Shown here one piece after another: positions 55,161 to 63,495 of a stretch of DNA of 64,000 bases; within the stretch, counting starts at the first letter, position 1; every line of letters begins with the position of its first letter. The notes under the pieces are model-generated. The model searched no databases. It was given only the letters and a program-made list of their open reading frames with translations, and was not told the DNA's origin. Source of the stretch: Thermoactinomycetaceae bacterium (GTDB taxonomy: Bacteria > Bacillota > Bacilli > Thermoactinomycetales > Thermoactinomycetaceae); the NCBI GenBank assembly GCA_025449975.1, contig JANWIG010000058.1:29720-93719 (forward strand), read 5' to 3'. The position numbers were made by a program, and so were the translations under genes.

Positions 55161-57206
55161 TTATTCACCTTCCTTTGGAATGGTCATAATCATATTGCGA
55201 TATTCATCGACTTTGACACGAACTTCTGGTGGCACCACTGTCGTTGAATCCATCTGTTCCACAATGGCTGGACCGACAAATTCCGTTAACACCGGTACTT
55301 TTTCGCGATCATAAATAGGAGTTTTGACAAAGCCGCCCGCCTCTTCAAAATAGACATCGCGATACTCGATCAATGCTTCTTCCAAAGTTCCTTCAGGCTC
55401 ATATTTGTGCAATTCTGGTTTCGGTACCACCCCAATCGCAGCAATCCGTAAGCCATAAATTTCAACGCCTTGGGTACGATCCGAGAAAGCAAACTCCCGT
55501 TGATGCTCTTGATGGAAACGCTCCAAAATTTCATCCAAAGTTTGAATCGACCGTGCTGCAGACACTTCCAATGAACGCCATTGACCGACATAACGCATAT
55601 CAATATAGCGAATCAGGTTCATATCTTCGTCAGCAATTCCTTCTTCGCGAAGTAGCTCGCATGCTTCCAATTCCATTTTGGCGAATTCTTCGTTTAGCTC
55701 ATCAATGGTTACATCGTCCACATTTTTGAGATAGGTTTTAGAAATGTCATGCCTTACATCCACCAAGAGACAACCCATTGCCGAAGTAATCCCTGGGAAC
55801 GGTGGCACAATCACAGTTGGGATCTCCATTTCTTTTGCCAGATGAGCGCCATGCAGAGCTCCTGCTCCTCCAAAGGCAACGAGTGCAAAATCACGAGGGT
55901 CATATCCACGACGAATCGAGATTAAGCGCAAGGCGTCACACATGTTGGCATTCGCCACTTTAATGATCGCATTGGCTGCTTCTTCATCTGATAACTGAAA
56001 AGGCTTTCCGATTTTCTCACGAATCACTTGACGAGCAGCTTCTTTGTTTAAGGTCATTTCTCCCTTTAACAACTTGGTGTTTAAACGTCCCAACAAGACA
56101 TTGGCATCGGTATTGGTTGGCTCAGTTCCGCCTTTTTCATAACAAACGGGGCCGGGATCAGCACCTGCACTCTGCGGACCGTTGCGCAAGGAACCTCCCT
56201 CATCGATCCAAGCCAAGCTTCCACCACCTGCTCCAATCGTCTGAATTTCGATACTTGGGAAGCCAATTGGATAACCGTATTCAACATACCAATCCTTGGT
56301 GATCCGCAAATCGCCGTTATACATCAGGGAAATGTCGGTACTGGTTCCTCCCATGTCAAGGCCAATCGAGTTCTGATAACCACATAACTTAGCAATATAC
56401 GATCCGGCAATCGCTCCCGCAGCAATTCCTGAGCTGGAAACACGAGCGGCGTATTTCGGAACGGTTTCGGAAGTCATCACTCCGCCACCAGAATGAAGAA
56501 CCAAGACATCTCCTTTATAACCTTTGCTTTTCATCTCATTGGTCAATTGGTCAATATAGCTATTCAAAATTGGACCCAATACCGCATTGATAATGGTAGT
56601 GCTTGTCCGCTCATGCTCAAAAATTTCCGGCAGCGTTTCGCTGGAAGTACATACATAGACCCCTGGCAATTCTTGCTGAATAATCTCTTTCATTCGCAAT
56701 TCATTGACACCATTGGTATAGGCATTGATAAAACTGATTGCTACCGATTCAATACCACGACGTTTGAGTATCCGTGCTAACTCATACGCCTCTTGTTCAT
56801 TTAAAGGAGCTAGAACATTACCGTTGTAATCGACTCTTTCCTCTACCTCAAACCGATCGCGTCTTCGAATATAAGGAGGAGCTACATCCGCATAGGCATC
56901 CCACAATTCAAGCCGCGTTCCTCGGCGGATCTCGGGAACATCCCGGAAACCTTTCGTAGTAATTAACGCTGTTTTTGGTAAATTTCTTGTAATCAAGGCA
57001 TTTAAGCCTACGGTCGTCCCATGTGAAAAGAAATGGATATCTTCCATGTTTACTTTCGCTTGAGCCACCCCTGTTAAAATCCCTTCTGCGGGATTGTGTG
57101 GAGTGGAGGAAACTTTGACTACGGAAATCTTATTTGTTTGTGAATCAAAGACAAAGACGTCTGTAAAGGTCCCGCCAACATCTACTGCAAGTTGATATTT
57201 GGACAT
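55161..57206 (-). CDS. hyuA: Hydantoinase/oxoprolinase subunit A (HyuA)
   Basis: 681 residues with the actin-like ATPase phosphate loop DVGGTFTDVFVFD at the N-terminus, FSHGTTVGLNALI, and the second phosphate motif SIGLDMGGTSTDI near residue 275, then FGGAGALHG. ATG 57206 is 7 nt after GGAGG; the longer frame runs into the sigma-54 promoter and is rejected. It is transcribed from a -24/-12 promoter and divergent from the permease gene. Confidence 0.93.
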   Translation of the reverse strand: MSKYQLAVDVGGTFTDVFVFDSQTNKISVVKVSSTPHNPAEGILTGVAQAKVNMEDIHFFSHGTTVGLNALITRNLPKTALITTKGFRDVPEIRRGTRLELWDAYADVAPPYIRRRDRFEVEERVDYNGNVLAPLNEQEAYELARILKRRGIESVAISFINAYTNGVNELRMKEIIQQELPGVYVCTSSETLPEIFEHERTSTTIINAVLGPILNSYIDQLTNEMKSKGYKGDVLVLHSGGGVMTSETVPKYAARVSSSGIAAGAIAGSYIAKLCGYQNSIGLDMGGTSTDISLMYNGDLRITKDWYVEYGYPIGFPSIEIQTIGAGGGSLAWIDEGGSLRNGPQSAGADPGPVCYEKGGTEPTNTDANVLLGRLNTKLLKGEMTLNKEAARQVIREKIGKPFQLSDEEAANAIIKVANANMCDALRLISIRRGYDPRDFALVAFGGAGALHGAHLAKEMEIPTVIVPPFPGITSAMGCLLVDVRHDISKTYLKNVDDVTIDELNEEFAKMELEACELLREEGIADEDMNLIRYIDMRYVGQWRSLEVSAARSIQTLDEILERFHQEHQREFAFSDRTQGVEIYGLRIAAIGVVPKPELHKYEPEGTLEEALIEYRDVYFEEAGGFVKTPIYDREKVPVLTEFVGPAIVEQMDSTTVVPPEVRVKVDEYRNMIMTIPKEGE

Positions 57207-57282
57207 TCTATAACCTCCATCGAATAGATTTTCGCTCATCAAAACAAATCCACTTGGGTGAATCTGTTTGCCCAATTACTAA

Positions 57283-57298
57283 TGCAATAACTGTGCCA
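57283..57298 (-). promoter_or_regulatory. sigma-54 (-24/-12) promoter of hyuAB
   Basis: Minus strand TGGCAC-AGTTA-TTGCA, a perfect match to the TGGCAC-N5-TTGCA consensus, about 75 bp upstream of the hyuA start. Confidence 0.9.
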
Positions 57299-57383
57299 AA
57301 TCATCCGCAGAATTATTTTTTTATTATTCCGTCTTTTATTTTCGCGAAAACCGTGCTTTTTCACCCCTCTTTCCTCTTCCCCC

Positions 57384-57574
57384 TTTCAAAAATGGAAATT
57401 AGCCCCAGAGAATCCATTTCAAAAATGAAATATCCTGTTTCATGAGTGAAATTTGAAAGCGTTACCAGAAAACAGGCATTAATTTCGTGGATTTCGCGCT
57501 TTTTTTCCCCCTTATTTGCTCACTTTGATTAAAAAAACACCGAAAAACAAAAAAGAACCCTTTCAAAATTGAAA
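57384..57574. promoter_or_regulatory. Four TTTC-N6-GAAA inverted repeats (upstream activating sequences)
   Basis: TTTCAAAAATGGAAA (57384-57398, one base longer), TTTCAAAAATGAAA (57417-57430), TTTCATGAGTGAAA (57438-57451) and TTTCAAAATTGAAA (57561-57574). They lie about 90-290 bp from either divergent -24/-12 promoter, normal enhancer distance. Two similar repeats precede the activator gene. Confidence 0.85.
57454..57467. promoter_or_regulatory. cre-like site between hyuA and permease
   Basis: TGAAAGCGTTACCA matches the CcpA cre consensus TGWAANCGNTNWCA at all but one position. It lies directly beside the third activator repeat, so glucose repression of activation is plausible. Confidence 0.6.
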
Positions 57575-57764
57575 TATCCCCCTGCTTTCCGGAAGCCGTT
57601 TGGAGCAATTCTCCCATTCCAATGAAAGAGCCATCATTTTCGAAATCCAGATCCCCTTTTCTCTTTTTTCTACTAATAATCTTCTATTTTTCACTTTAGT
57701 AGACGCGTATCCTCCTTATTCCACTAATGAAACTGGGCTTTATTCCCCACTCTTTTTTCAAATT

Positions 57765-57780
57765 TGGCACGACTATTGCA
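57765..57780 (+). promoter_or_regulatory. sigma-54 (-24/-12) promoter of NCS1 permease
   Basis: TGGCAC-GACTA-TTGCA, again a perfect consensus match, about 130 bp upstream of the permease start. Confidence 0.9.
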
Positions 57781-57912
57781 TTTTAACATTTGGCAAATCA
57801 GCCATCACCCACCTACGTGGCGATCGAGCATCGATGAAAGGAGGAACGATTTTCATCCCTTACGAACCGTACCACACACCAGTCGAATTCATCTAAAAAA
57901 GGAGTGAGTAAA

Positions 57913-59310
57913 TTGGCAGAAACCTTAACACAAAAAACGGATGTCCTTGAAAAGAGTAAAACTCATGAACAAAAAGAAGATTATGCGTTAGAACGTGTTC
58001 CTGAGCATTATCGTATGAAATGGTGGAGTATTACCAATGTTACCTTAGGTGTCGCAACGGCAATGCTTTTTATGCAAATGGGTAGTTTAATGGCCGTTAC
58101 TTTCGGAAGTATCAACGCCTTGATCGCCGAGATTTATGCTACCGTCATTGCTGGTATTCTCGGAGTTGTAATCGCTTACTTTGCAGCAAAATCCGGTTTG
58201 AATGCCAACCTCATGGCCCGTGGGGGTGGATTTGGCTATATCGGCGCCTCGATCACTTCATTTATCTATGCGATCAACTTTATCATGTATTGCGCCATTG
58301 AAGGATCGATTATGGCGAGTGCCGTCCATGAATATATTCCTGCGATTCCTTTGTGGGTATTGATGATTTTCTTTGGACTGGCTGTCATTCCTTTCAACTG
58401 GTTCGGAATGAAGCAGTTGGAGAAGCTGCAAAAATGGACCTTACCTCTTTTTATCATTTTGCTTGGGGCTGGAATGATCATCGCCGCCAACCTTCCTTCT
58501 ACCGCAAGCGTTTGGTCCTATTTGCCTGAAGGGGCTCAAGTAGGTGGAACTGCTTTATTAACCTGCATTGGAACCATGAATGGTCTTGTCGGAATCATGG
58601 CCTTATTAATCTCCGACTATGCTCGGTTCATCAAAAAAGACGAGTTCAAAATGGGTGTGTTTGCCGTAGGCTTTATCCCACAATTGGTATGTTTCCTTGC
58701 GATGGGCTTAATCGGCATTTGGTTTGGCGTTCGCTTAGGTGAAGCAAACCCTGGTGTTTATTTTGTTCATATTCTCGGGATCGGTGGAGCTCTCTTTACC
58801 ATCTTAACGCAACTTAGAATCAACATTACCAACTTGTATAGTGGCTCCCTTTCTCTATCTAATTTCTTTGAACATGTTTTTAAATTTAAACCCGGTCGGA
58901 CCTTTTGGGTTGCCGTTACCTCCATTGTCGCGATTATTGCCATGTTAGCTGGAGCGATCGACCATCTTACTCCGCTCCTCACTTTCCAAGGCGTCTTCTT
59001 ATTCGCTTGGGCTGCCATCTTGGTTGCTGACGCTGTCGTTGTGAAAAAGCTGCTAAAAATCGGACCCTCTTATTTTGAATATCGCAGTGACTATCTCTAC
59101 GCTTGGAATCCAGTCGGTATCATCGCACTGGCGATTTCCAGTATCATCGGTTCATTCGCCGCCTTTGGTTCAATGGGTCTTTTCCTACAAAACACCGCTG
59201 CCTTCTTCGCTGCCATCATCGCCTTTTTGTTGACGATCTTGATCGCAGTGATCACCAAAGGAAAATATTACTTGAAAAAACAGCCATCTGATTTACAAGA
59301 AACAAAATAA
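57913..59310 (+). CDS. NCS1-family purine/cytosine/hydantoin permease
   Basis: 465 residues, about 12 transmembrane segments, of the CodB/cytosine permease family (EHYRMKWWSITNVTLGVATAM; SGLNANLMARGGGFGYIGAS). The TTG at 57913, 8 nt after AAAGGAG, is the likely start; the GTG at 57904 overlaps the ribosome binding site. Divergent from hyuA with shared activator sites, so it probably imports the HyuAB substrate: a hydantoin, lactam or nucleobase. Confidence 0.88.
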   Translation: MAETLTQKTDVLEKSKTHEQKEDYALERVPEHYRMKWWSITNVTLGVATAMLFMQMGSLMAVTFGSINALIAEIYATVIAGILGVVIAYFAAKSGLNANLMARGGGFGYIGASITSFIYAINFIMYCAIEGSIMASAVHEYIPAIPLWVLMIFFGLAVIPFNWFGMKQLEKLQKWTLPLFIILLGAGMIIAANLPSTASVWSYLPEGAQVGGTALLTCIGTMNGLVGIMALLISDYARFIKKDEFKMGVFAVGFIPQLVCFLAMGLIGIWFGVRLGEANPGVYFVHILGIGGALFTILTQLRINITNLYSGSLSLSNFFEHVFKFKPGRTFWVAVTSIVAIIAMLAGAIDHLTPLLTFQGVFLFAWAAILVADAVVVKKLLKIGPSYFEYRSDYLYAWNPVGIIALAISSIIGSFAAFGSMGLFLQNTAAFFAAIIAFLLTILIAVITKGKYYLKKQPSDLQETK

Positions 59311-59327
59311 AAATATAAAATAAGTTA

Positions 59328-59356
59328 TTGAAACAAGATAAAAAGTAGGTTAAAAT
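59328..59356 (+). promoter_or_regulatory. sigma-A promoter of DUF3870 leader
   Basis: TTGAAA (59328-59333), 17-bp spacer, TAAAAT (59351-59356). It begins just after the permease stop. Confidence 0.6.
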
Positions 59357-59362
59357 GAATTC

Positions 59363-59511
59363 CAGTTAATAGATGATTCACGGCAATTCGAAAGGAACCT
59401 CTATATAATAACTGATGAATCTGCTCTACTTCGCGAGATCGAAGACCTACGTAGATTCCCTGCCAGTTATATCGTTTGCGATTTCTGTATAATGATATAG
59501 CTGGCTTTTTT
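59363..59511 (+). ncRNA. Leader RNA (riboswitch/attenuator candidate) upstream of the DUF3870 gene
   Basis: P1 TAACTG (59409-59414) / CAGTTA (59464-59469); P2 AATCT/AGATT; P3 CTTCG (59429-59433) / CGAAG (59440-59444); terminator GCCAGTTATATC / GATATAGCTGGC with six T ending at 59511. Core bases AACTGATGAATCT, CGAGATCG and GCCAGTTAT match the two glaH leaders, while P3 changes CC/GG to TC/GA, keeping pairing. The 5' hairpin A of the glaH copies is not evident here. Confidence 0.8.
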
Positions 59512-59623
59512 ATATCTCTTTTCATCCTAACGAATATGCATATCTTTACTTTGATGGGTACACTTTATAGAGGATATCTTCTTTTGTCGTGAACAGATTA
59601 ATCTAAAAAAGGGGATTTCATCA

Positions 59624-59944
59624 ATGCCTTCAACCAAAACTTACTTTATCGCTGGACATGCAAGATTGCCACAGGGAATGGCAGCAAAAAGTGTTTTTGA
59701 TACACTCACCATTACGGCAGAAATCGATACAAAATATGGTGTTATTTTAAAAGCCTCTTGTACATTGGCTACCGAACACGGTAAAGAATATGTTGGAGAA
59801 CTACTTAGAGGATTTAGCCTGCGTGATGGGATTGAGGAGCCGATCCGCGTGTTGCAAAACCATTATCGTGGTCGAGCAGCTAACGCATTATCGGCCGCTC
59901 TGAAAGATCTATACTTACAGTTTGAACAACTCTCTAAAAAATAA
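59624..59944 (+). CDS. DUF3870 protein
   Basis: 106 residues. DUF3870 proteins have no established function but are encoded near hydantoinase/amidase genes. Recognisable segments are YFIAGHARLPQGMAA at the start and GEYVGELLRG-like EYVGELLRGFSLRDG in the middle. The leader RNA before it links it to the glaH genes. The distance from the leader terminator to the ATG is about 110 bp. Ribosome binding site is a weak AAAAGGGG. Confidence 0.8.
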   Translation: MPSTKTYFIAGHARLPQGMAAKSVFDTLTITAEIDTKYGVILKASCTLATEHGKEYVGELLRGFSLRDGIEEPIRVLQNHYRGRAANALSAALKDLYLQFEQLSKK

Positions 59945-59972
59945 TTTATTTTCAACCCGATGAAGACATAGA

Positions 59973-60020
59973 AAATACCAGATATAGGAGGAGATTCCCC
60001 CATATATCTGGTTTTATTTT
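59973..60020. terminator. Bidirectional terminator between DUF3870 and cytochrome genes
   Basis: ACCAGATATA / TATATCTGGT with A and T runs on both sides. Confidence 0.8.
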
Positions 60021-60397
60021 TGCTCCGCCAACCATTTGGCCAACAGCTTTTGATCCTCTTCTGGAATATATTTTTGTGAGGGCATTTTCCCGATCCCCTC
60101 AACCATGATTTTTAATAGTTCTTCTTCTGAAAATTTATTGCCGATCCCTTCTAATTTAGGAGCATAACCGCCTTTGAGCTGCTCGCCATGACAATTGAGG
60201 CAATACATTTCATATAACTTTTCCTCTGCTGAAAGGACAGCAGGTGGTGCTGAATCGGACTCAGGGGGAGCAGAGGACGCAGAAGAATCAGGGGAAGTAG
60301 TAGCAGAGTCCGAACTACACCCAAATAAAAAGAGAAGACTGGTACAAACGAGAAGCCGACTTACCAAGGATGTTTTTGTACCCTGTCGTTTTTCCAT
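60014..60397 (-). CDS. Lipoprotein cytochrome c (c551-like)
   Basis: 127 residues: lipoprotein signal with lipobox LFGC (Cys27), a Ser/Pro-rich linker (28-55), then a single heme-c domain with CLNCH (66-70) and probable axial Met105 in GKMPS. Anchored on the outer face of the membrane, it probably carries electrons to the terminal oxidase. It follows ctaG, with its start a few bases past the ctaG stop. Confidence 0.88.
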   Translation of the reverse strand: MEKRQGTKTSLVSRLLVCTSLLFLFGCSSDSATTSPDSSASSAPPESDSAPPAVLSAEEKLYEMYCLNCHGEQLKGGYAPKLEGIGNKFSEEELLKIMVEGIGKMPSQKYIPEEDQKLLAKWLAEQK

Positions 60398-60402
60398 CGT
60401 TA

Positions 60403-61260
60403 TCACTCTTGTGAACCCAAAAGGTTATTTTTTCTGAGTAACGCCTCGGTATCTTTCTGATCTTGTATTTTTTGTTGTCGCAACCATTGCACAAAGACAA
60501 AACCAATCGCAATGACATAGACAACCTCTTGCGTTACCTTCATGATCACTCCGCCTAGTTGTTGATCATCGATCGGTCTTAGCACCGGAATCAACGTAGA
60601 TCCTTCTACGTATTTGGCAAATAACACATGATCGGCAAACATGATCAACGCACAGGCTGGCGTCAACAACATACCATTTGCAAATAGAAAAGCCAATTTA
60701 TGCAGCGGTTTAACTGTATCTCGCTCAGGAATCGGTCCAATCACCGACCACCACATACTGAGCGCAGCCACCATTAAAATCGAATGGGAGACATAGTGAA
60801 GGAGCCTACTATCCATAATCGCATCAAAAACATAAGGGAAATGGTACAACGAGATTAAACCGTTAAAGAGAAACAAAATCACCAACGGACGGGTTAAGAT
60901 ACTTCCGATACTACTTAACCAGCGAATTTTCAAAAGTGGGCGTACAAACCACGCAGGAGTCCCCAACAACAACATGGGAGGGAGAGCGATATATAGCAAA
61001 GACATTTGCAGCATGTGCATACTGAACAACTCATGTCCAATCAGATCCAAAGGACTACCTAGTGCAAAATAATAAACGATGAGGCCCATTAAGAACCAAA
61101 ACTTCTGTACTCCTTTGACAGGTTCGGAGCCCGGGATTTTATGACGCCAAGGACCAACCGCCAAAAGATATAGCACCGCAATCCCGATAAACAGGAGATT
61201 TAAATACATATTCCAGTTTTCGATATAGGTAAACAGCTCGAAAAACTCTTTGGTTGTCAC
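60403..61260 (-). CDS. ctaG: Cytochrome c oxidase assembly factor CtaG (caa3 type)
   Basis: 285 residues with about seven transmembrane segments and HELFSMHMLQMSLLYIALPP and HYVSHSILMVAALSMWW, typical of caa3_CtaG proteins involved in copper delivery to caa3 oxidase. The GTG at 61260 lies 8 nt after GGAGG. Oxidase structural genes are not in the window. Forms a two-gene unit with the cytochrome c. Confidence 0.88.
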   Translation of the reverse strand: MTTKEFFELFTYIENWNMYLNLLFIGIAVLYLLAVGPWRHKIPGSEPVKGVQKFWFLMGLIVYYFALGSPLDLIGHELFSMHMLQMSLLYIALPPMLLLGTPAWFVRPLLKIRWLSSIGSILTRPLVILFLFNGLISLYHFPYVFDAIMDSRLLHYVSHSILMVAALSMWWSVIGPIPERDTVKPLHKLAFLFANGMLLTPACALIMFADHVLFAKYVEGSTLIPVLRPIDDQQLGGVIMKVTQEVVYVIAIGFVFVQWLRQQKIQDQKDTEALLRKNNLLGSQE

Positions 61261-61466
61261 GGAAATGACCTCCAGTCTATACAATGCTCTTCTCTATACA
61301 ATCTTCCTCAACACCTATCATATCACAAGTTTTATGTTAAAACGATGAAATAGTCAAGTTTAGATGTGAAAAATTTCACTATGTACGTCGCAAAAGTGGC
61401 AACTTCTCATACTATTGCTTATTTTATGCGTATAGTCTTTCACATCCTATCCTTCCGAGCAAAATC

Positions 61467-61508
61467 AAAGAATTCGGAAGGAATCCCTTCACTTCCGAAT
61501 TCTTTTTT
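61467..61508. terminator. Terminator after 72-residue gene
   Basis: AGAATTCGGAAG / CTTCCGAATTCTTTTTT with T-rich flanks on both strands. Confidence 0.75.
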
Positions 61509-61523
61509 CTCCTGCTCTGCATC

Positions 61524-61742
61524 CTATAGCTCATAATCACGCAACGTTCTAATTTGCTCAGGCTGATCTTCATCAATGACCCAACCAATTTTTTGCAGCG
61601 CGGTCATCACATGCTCTGCATTTTCCACATCTTGGTTATCTTTTAAGGAAAAATAGGAATTTTTTAGAGCTGAGACAATCTGCCCCAATTCTTTTTCTGA
61701 AAAAATCTGATCTAAGCGATCATCAATCTGCCCTTCAAACAT
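61524..61742 (-). CDS. Hypothetical protein, 72 residues
   Basis: Starts at ATG 61742, 5 nt after GGGAGG; the extension upstream lacks a site. The acidic sequence (FSEKELGQIVSALKNSYFSL, ENAEHVMTALQKIGWVID) looks helical and soluble. No family recognised. Single gene with its own terminator. Confidence 0.7.
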   Translation of the reverse strand: MFEGQIDDRLDQIFSEKELGQIVSALKNSYFSLKDNQDVENAEHVMTALQKIGWVIDEDQPEQIRTLRDYEL

Positions 61743-61938
61743 TTTTTGTCCTCCCAAAATTTTTTTATTTATTTTGTACAAGATGCTTTTTCCCTATCCA
61801 CACCTGAGAAAGAGCGAGAATCTCTTTAGAATCCATCTCAAATAAAAACCTTTTTAATTGATTCAATCAATAGACTTTTATACTTAAAAGCATTATATTA
61901 AGTAAATGAGTTTAACGCTCTTCATCGGAGGTGATCAC

Positions 61939-62886
61939 ATGACGGATCATGAGTTACTTTCCCCGTATATCACTTTCACCCGCCAAGATTGGAAGCGCCT
62001 TCGTGCTTCTGCTTCTCTGACTTTGACAGAGGAAGAGTTGGAACAATTACGGGGAATCAACGAACAAATCTCATTAGACGAAGTAAGAGACATTTACCTA
62101 CCACTGACGCGATTGTTACACATCCATGTATCCAATAATCTAAATACATATCAAGCAGTCAATCTCTTTCTAAATCAAGTAACTCCCAAAGTCCCCTATA
62201 TTATTGGAATTGCGGGAAGTGTAGCCGTCGGCAAAAGCACCACCGCTCGTCTTTTGCAACTATTGCTCTCACGATGTACCAGCCGTCCCAAAGTGGACTT
62301 AATCACTACGGACGGATTTCTCTACCCCAACAAAACTTTAGAGCAACGAGGTCTGATGAAAAGAAAGGGCTTTCCTGAAAGCTACGATCTCCAAAACCTC
62401 ATCCGCTTTTTGGTCGAAGTAAAGTCGGGAAAGCCAGAAGTAGCAGCACCCGTTTACTCCCATCTGGAATATGATATTTTGCCAAACCAATACCAGATTA
62501 TTAGACAACCGGATATTCTGATTATCGAAGGCTTAAACATCTTACAAACACCGCGACGCAAAAGCTCGAGCAAACCCCGACTAACTGTGTCAGACTTTAT
62601 CGACTTCTCGATTTATGTTGATGCTGACAAGAAAGATCTTATGCAATGGTATATTGATCGTTTTCATATCTTGTGCAAAACCGCTTTCCGCAATCCAGAT
62701 TCTTACTTTCATCGCTATATCCATCTCACTTCTGATGAAGCGACAAAAACAGCGACGGGCATCTGGAATGAAATCAACGGGCTAAACCTAGAAAAAAACA
62801 TCCTGCCCACTCGCTATCGAGCCAACCTGATCCTTACCAAAGGACCCAATCATAAAACCAAAGAAATCAAGCTCCGTCGCCTATAA
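61939..62886 (+). CDS. coaA: Pantothenate kinase, type I
   Basis: First step of CoA synthesis. 315 residues with the Walker A motif [17 protein letters not shown], the substrate region TTDGFLYPN and KGFPESYD, and the C-terminal [20 protein letters not shown] 61939 follows GGAGG by 7 nt. Type I enzymes are feedback inhibited by CoA. Single gene followed by a strong terminator. Confidence 0.94.
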   Translation: MTDHELLSPYITFTRQDWKRLRASASLTLTEEELEQLRGINEQISLDEVRDIYLPLTRLLHIHVSNNLNTYQAVNLFLNQVTPKVPYIIGIAGSVAVGKSTTARLLQLLLSRCTSRPKVDLITTDGFLYPNKTLEQRGLMKRKGFPESYDLQNLIRFLVEVKSGKPEVAAPVYSHLEYDILPNQYQIIRQPDILIIEGLNILQTPRRKSSSKPRLTVSDFIDFSIYVDADKKDLMQWYIDRFHILCKTAFRNPDSYFHRYIHLTSDEATKTATGIWNEINGLNLEKNILPTRYRANLILTKGPNHKTKEIKLRRL

Positions 62887-62942
62887 CCTATTTCGTCCTT
62901 ATATATATTTTCATCCTCAAAAACAACGATCATTATGCATGT

Positions 62943-63000
62943 AAAATAATAAAACATGGCTAAACTCATCCAAGCAGGCTAGCCACGTTTTATTATTTTC
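62943..63000 (+). terminator. Terminator after coaA
   Basis: AATAATAAAAC-TGGCTA / TAGCCA-GTTTTATTATT, a long stem ending in T-rich sequence. Confidence 0.8.
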
Positions 63001-63201
63001 TAATGTTTTTTGACGATGATGACGACGATAAAAACGAAAAAGAGCGCCTAAATGACGCTCTCTTTCTGTACAAGTTAATCAAAAACCAATCGTTTCAATC
63101 CTCATCCGGAAGTAACTCCGGATGCAACGGCAAGTGAAACTATTGGATAGAAAACCGCTTAATGTTTCAATCCTCATCCGGATATAGATCCGGATGCAAC
63201 G

Positions 63202-63282
63202 ACAAAGGAGTTTAAAAAGTTTTTAAATGAAGCTATAAAAGAATATAACGAAACTCATAAGAATCTAAAAATTATTAAATAG
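63202..63282 (+). pseudogene. C-terminal remnant of a phage-like gene
   Basis: Twenty-six in-frame codons (TKEFKKFLNEAIKEYNETHK then NLKIIK) and TAG at 63280-63282. The upstream part of the gene is missing because the CRISPR repeat abuts at 63200. The lysine-rich helical tail and its position before a minor-capsid-like gene would fit the end of a portal protein, but that is a guess. Confidence 0.5.
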
Positions 63283-63296
63283 AGTGGTGGTATAAA

Positions 63297-63482
63297 ATGT
63301 TTGTTTCAACAGACGACAAAAATCCGGATAGTTTTGCAATTGCTGAGCTTAGAACCCATTGGTTTTATGCGACATCTCAAAAGGAACGTATGGAGATCAT
63401 CCGAAAAGCTCTTCAGTGGGATTTACCTGACCTAGCTAATGAATTTAAAAAGCGTATAGATGAACCGTTTAAATGGTTTTAA
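63297..63482 (+). CDS. Small phage-like protein, 61 residues
   Basis: Complete gene with GTGGTGG 6 nt before the ATG, starting MFVSTDDKNPDSFAIAEL and ending DEPFKWF. Not recognised. It lies 14 bp after the preceding stop and 13 bp before the next start, typical phage spacing. Confidence 0.6.
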   Translation: MFVSTDDKNPDSFAIAELRTHWFYATSQKERMEIIRKALQWDLPDLANEFKKRIDEPFKWF

Positions 63483-63495
63483 GCGAGGTATATTC

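Noticed and set aside
57600..57896. 98-codon frame before the NCS1 permease
   Set aside because: It spans the sigma-54 promoter of the permease and has no ribosome binding site.
59363..59400. THF or c-di-GMP riboswitch because of GATGATTCACG and CGAAAGG
   Set aside because: Only short fragments agree; the paired regions of those classes are absent.
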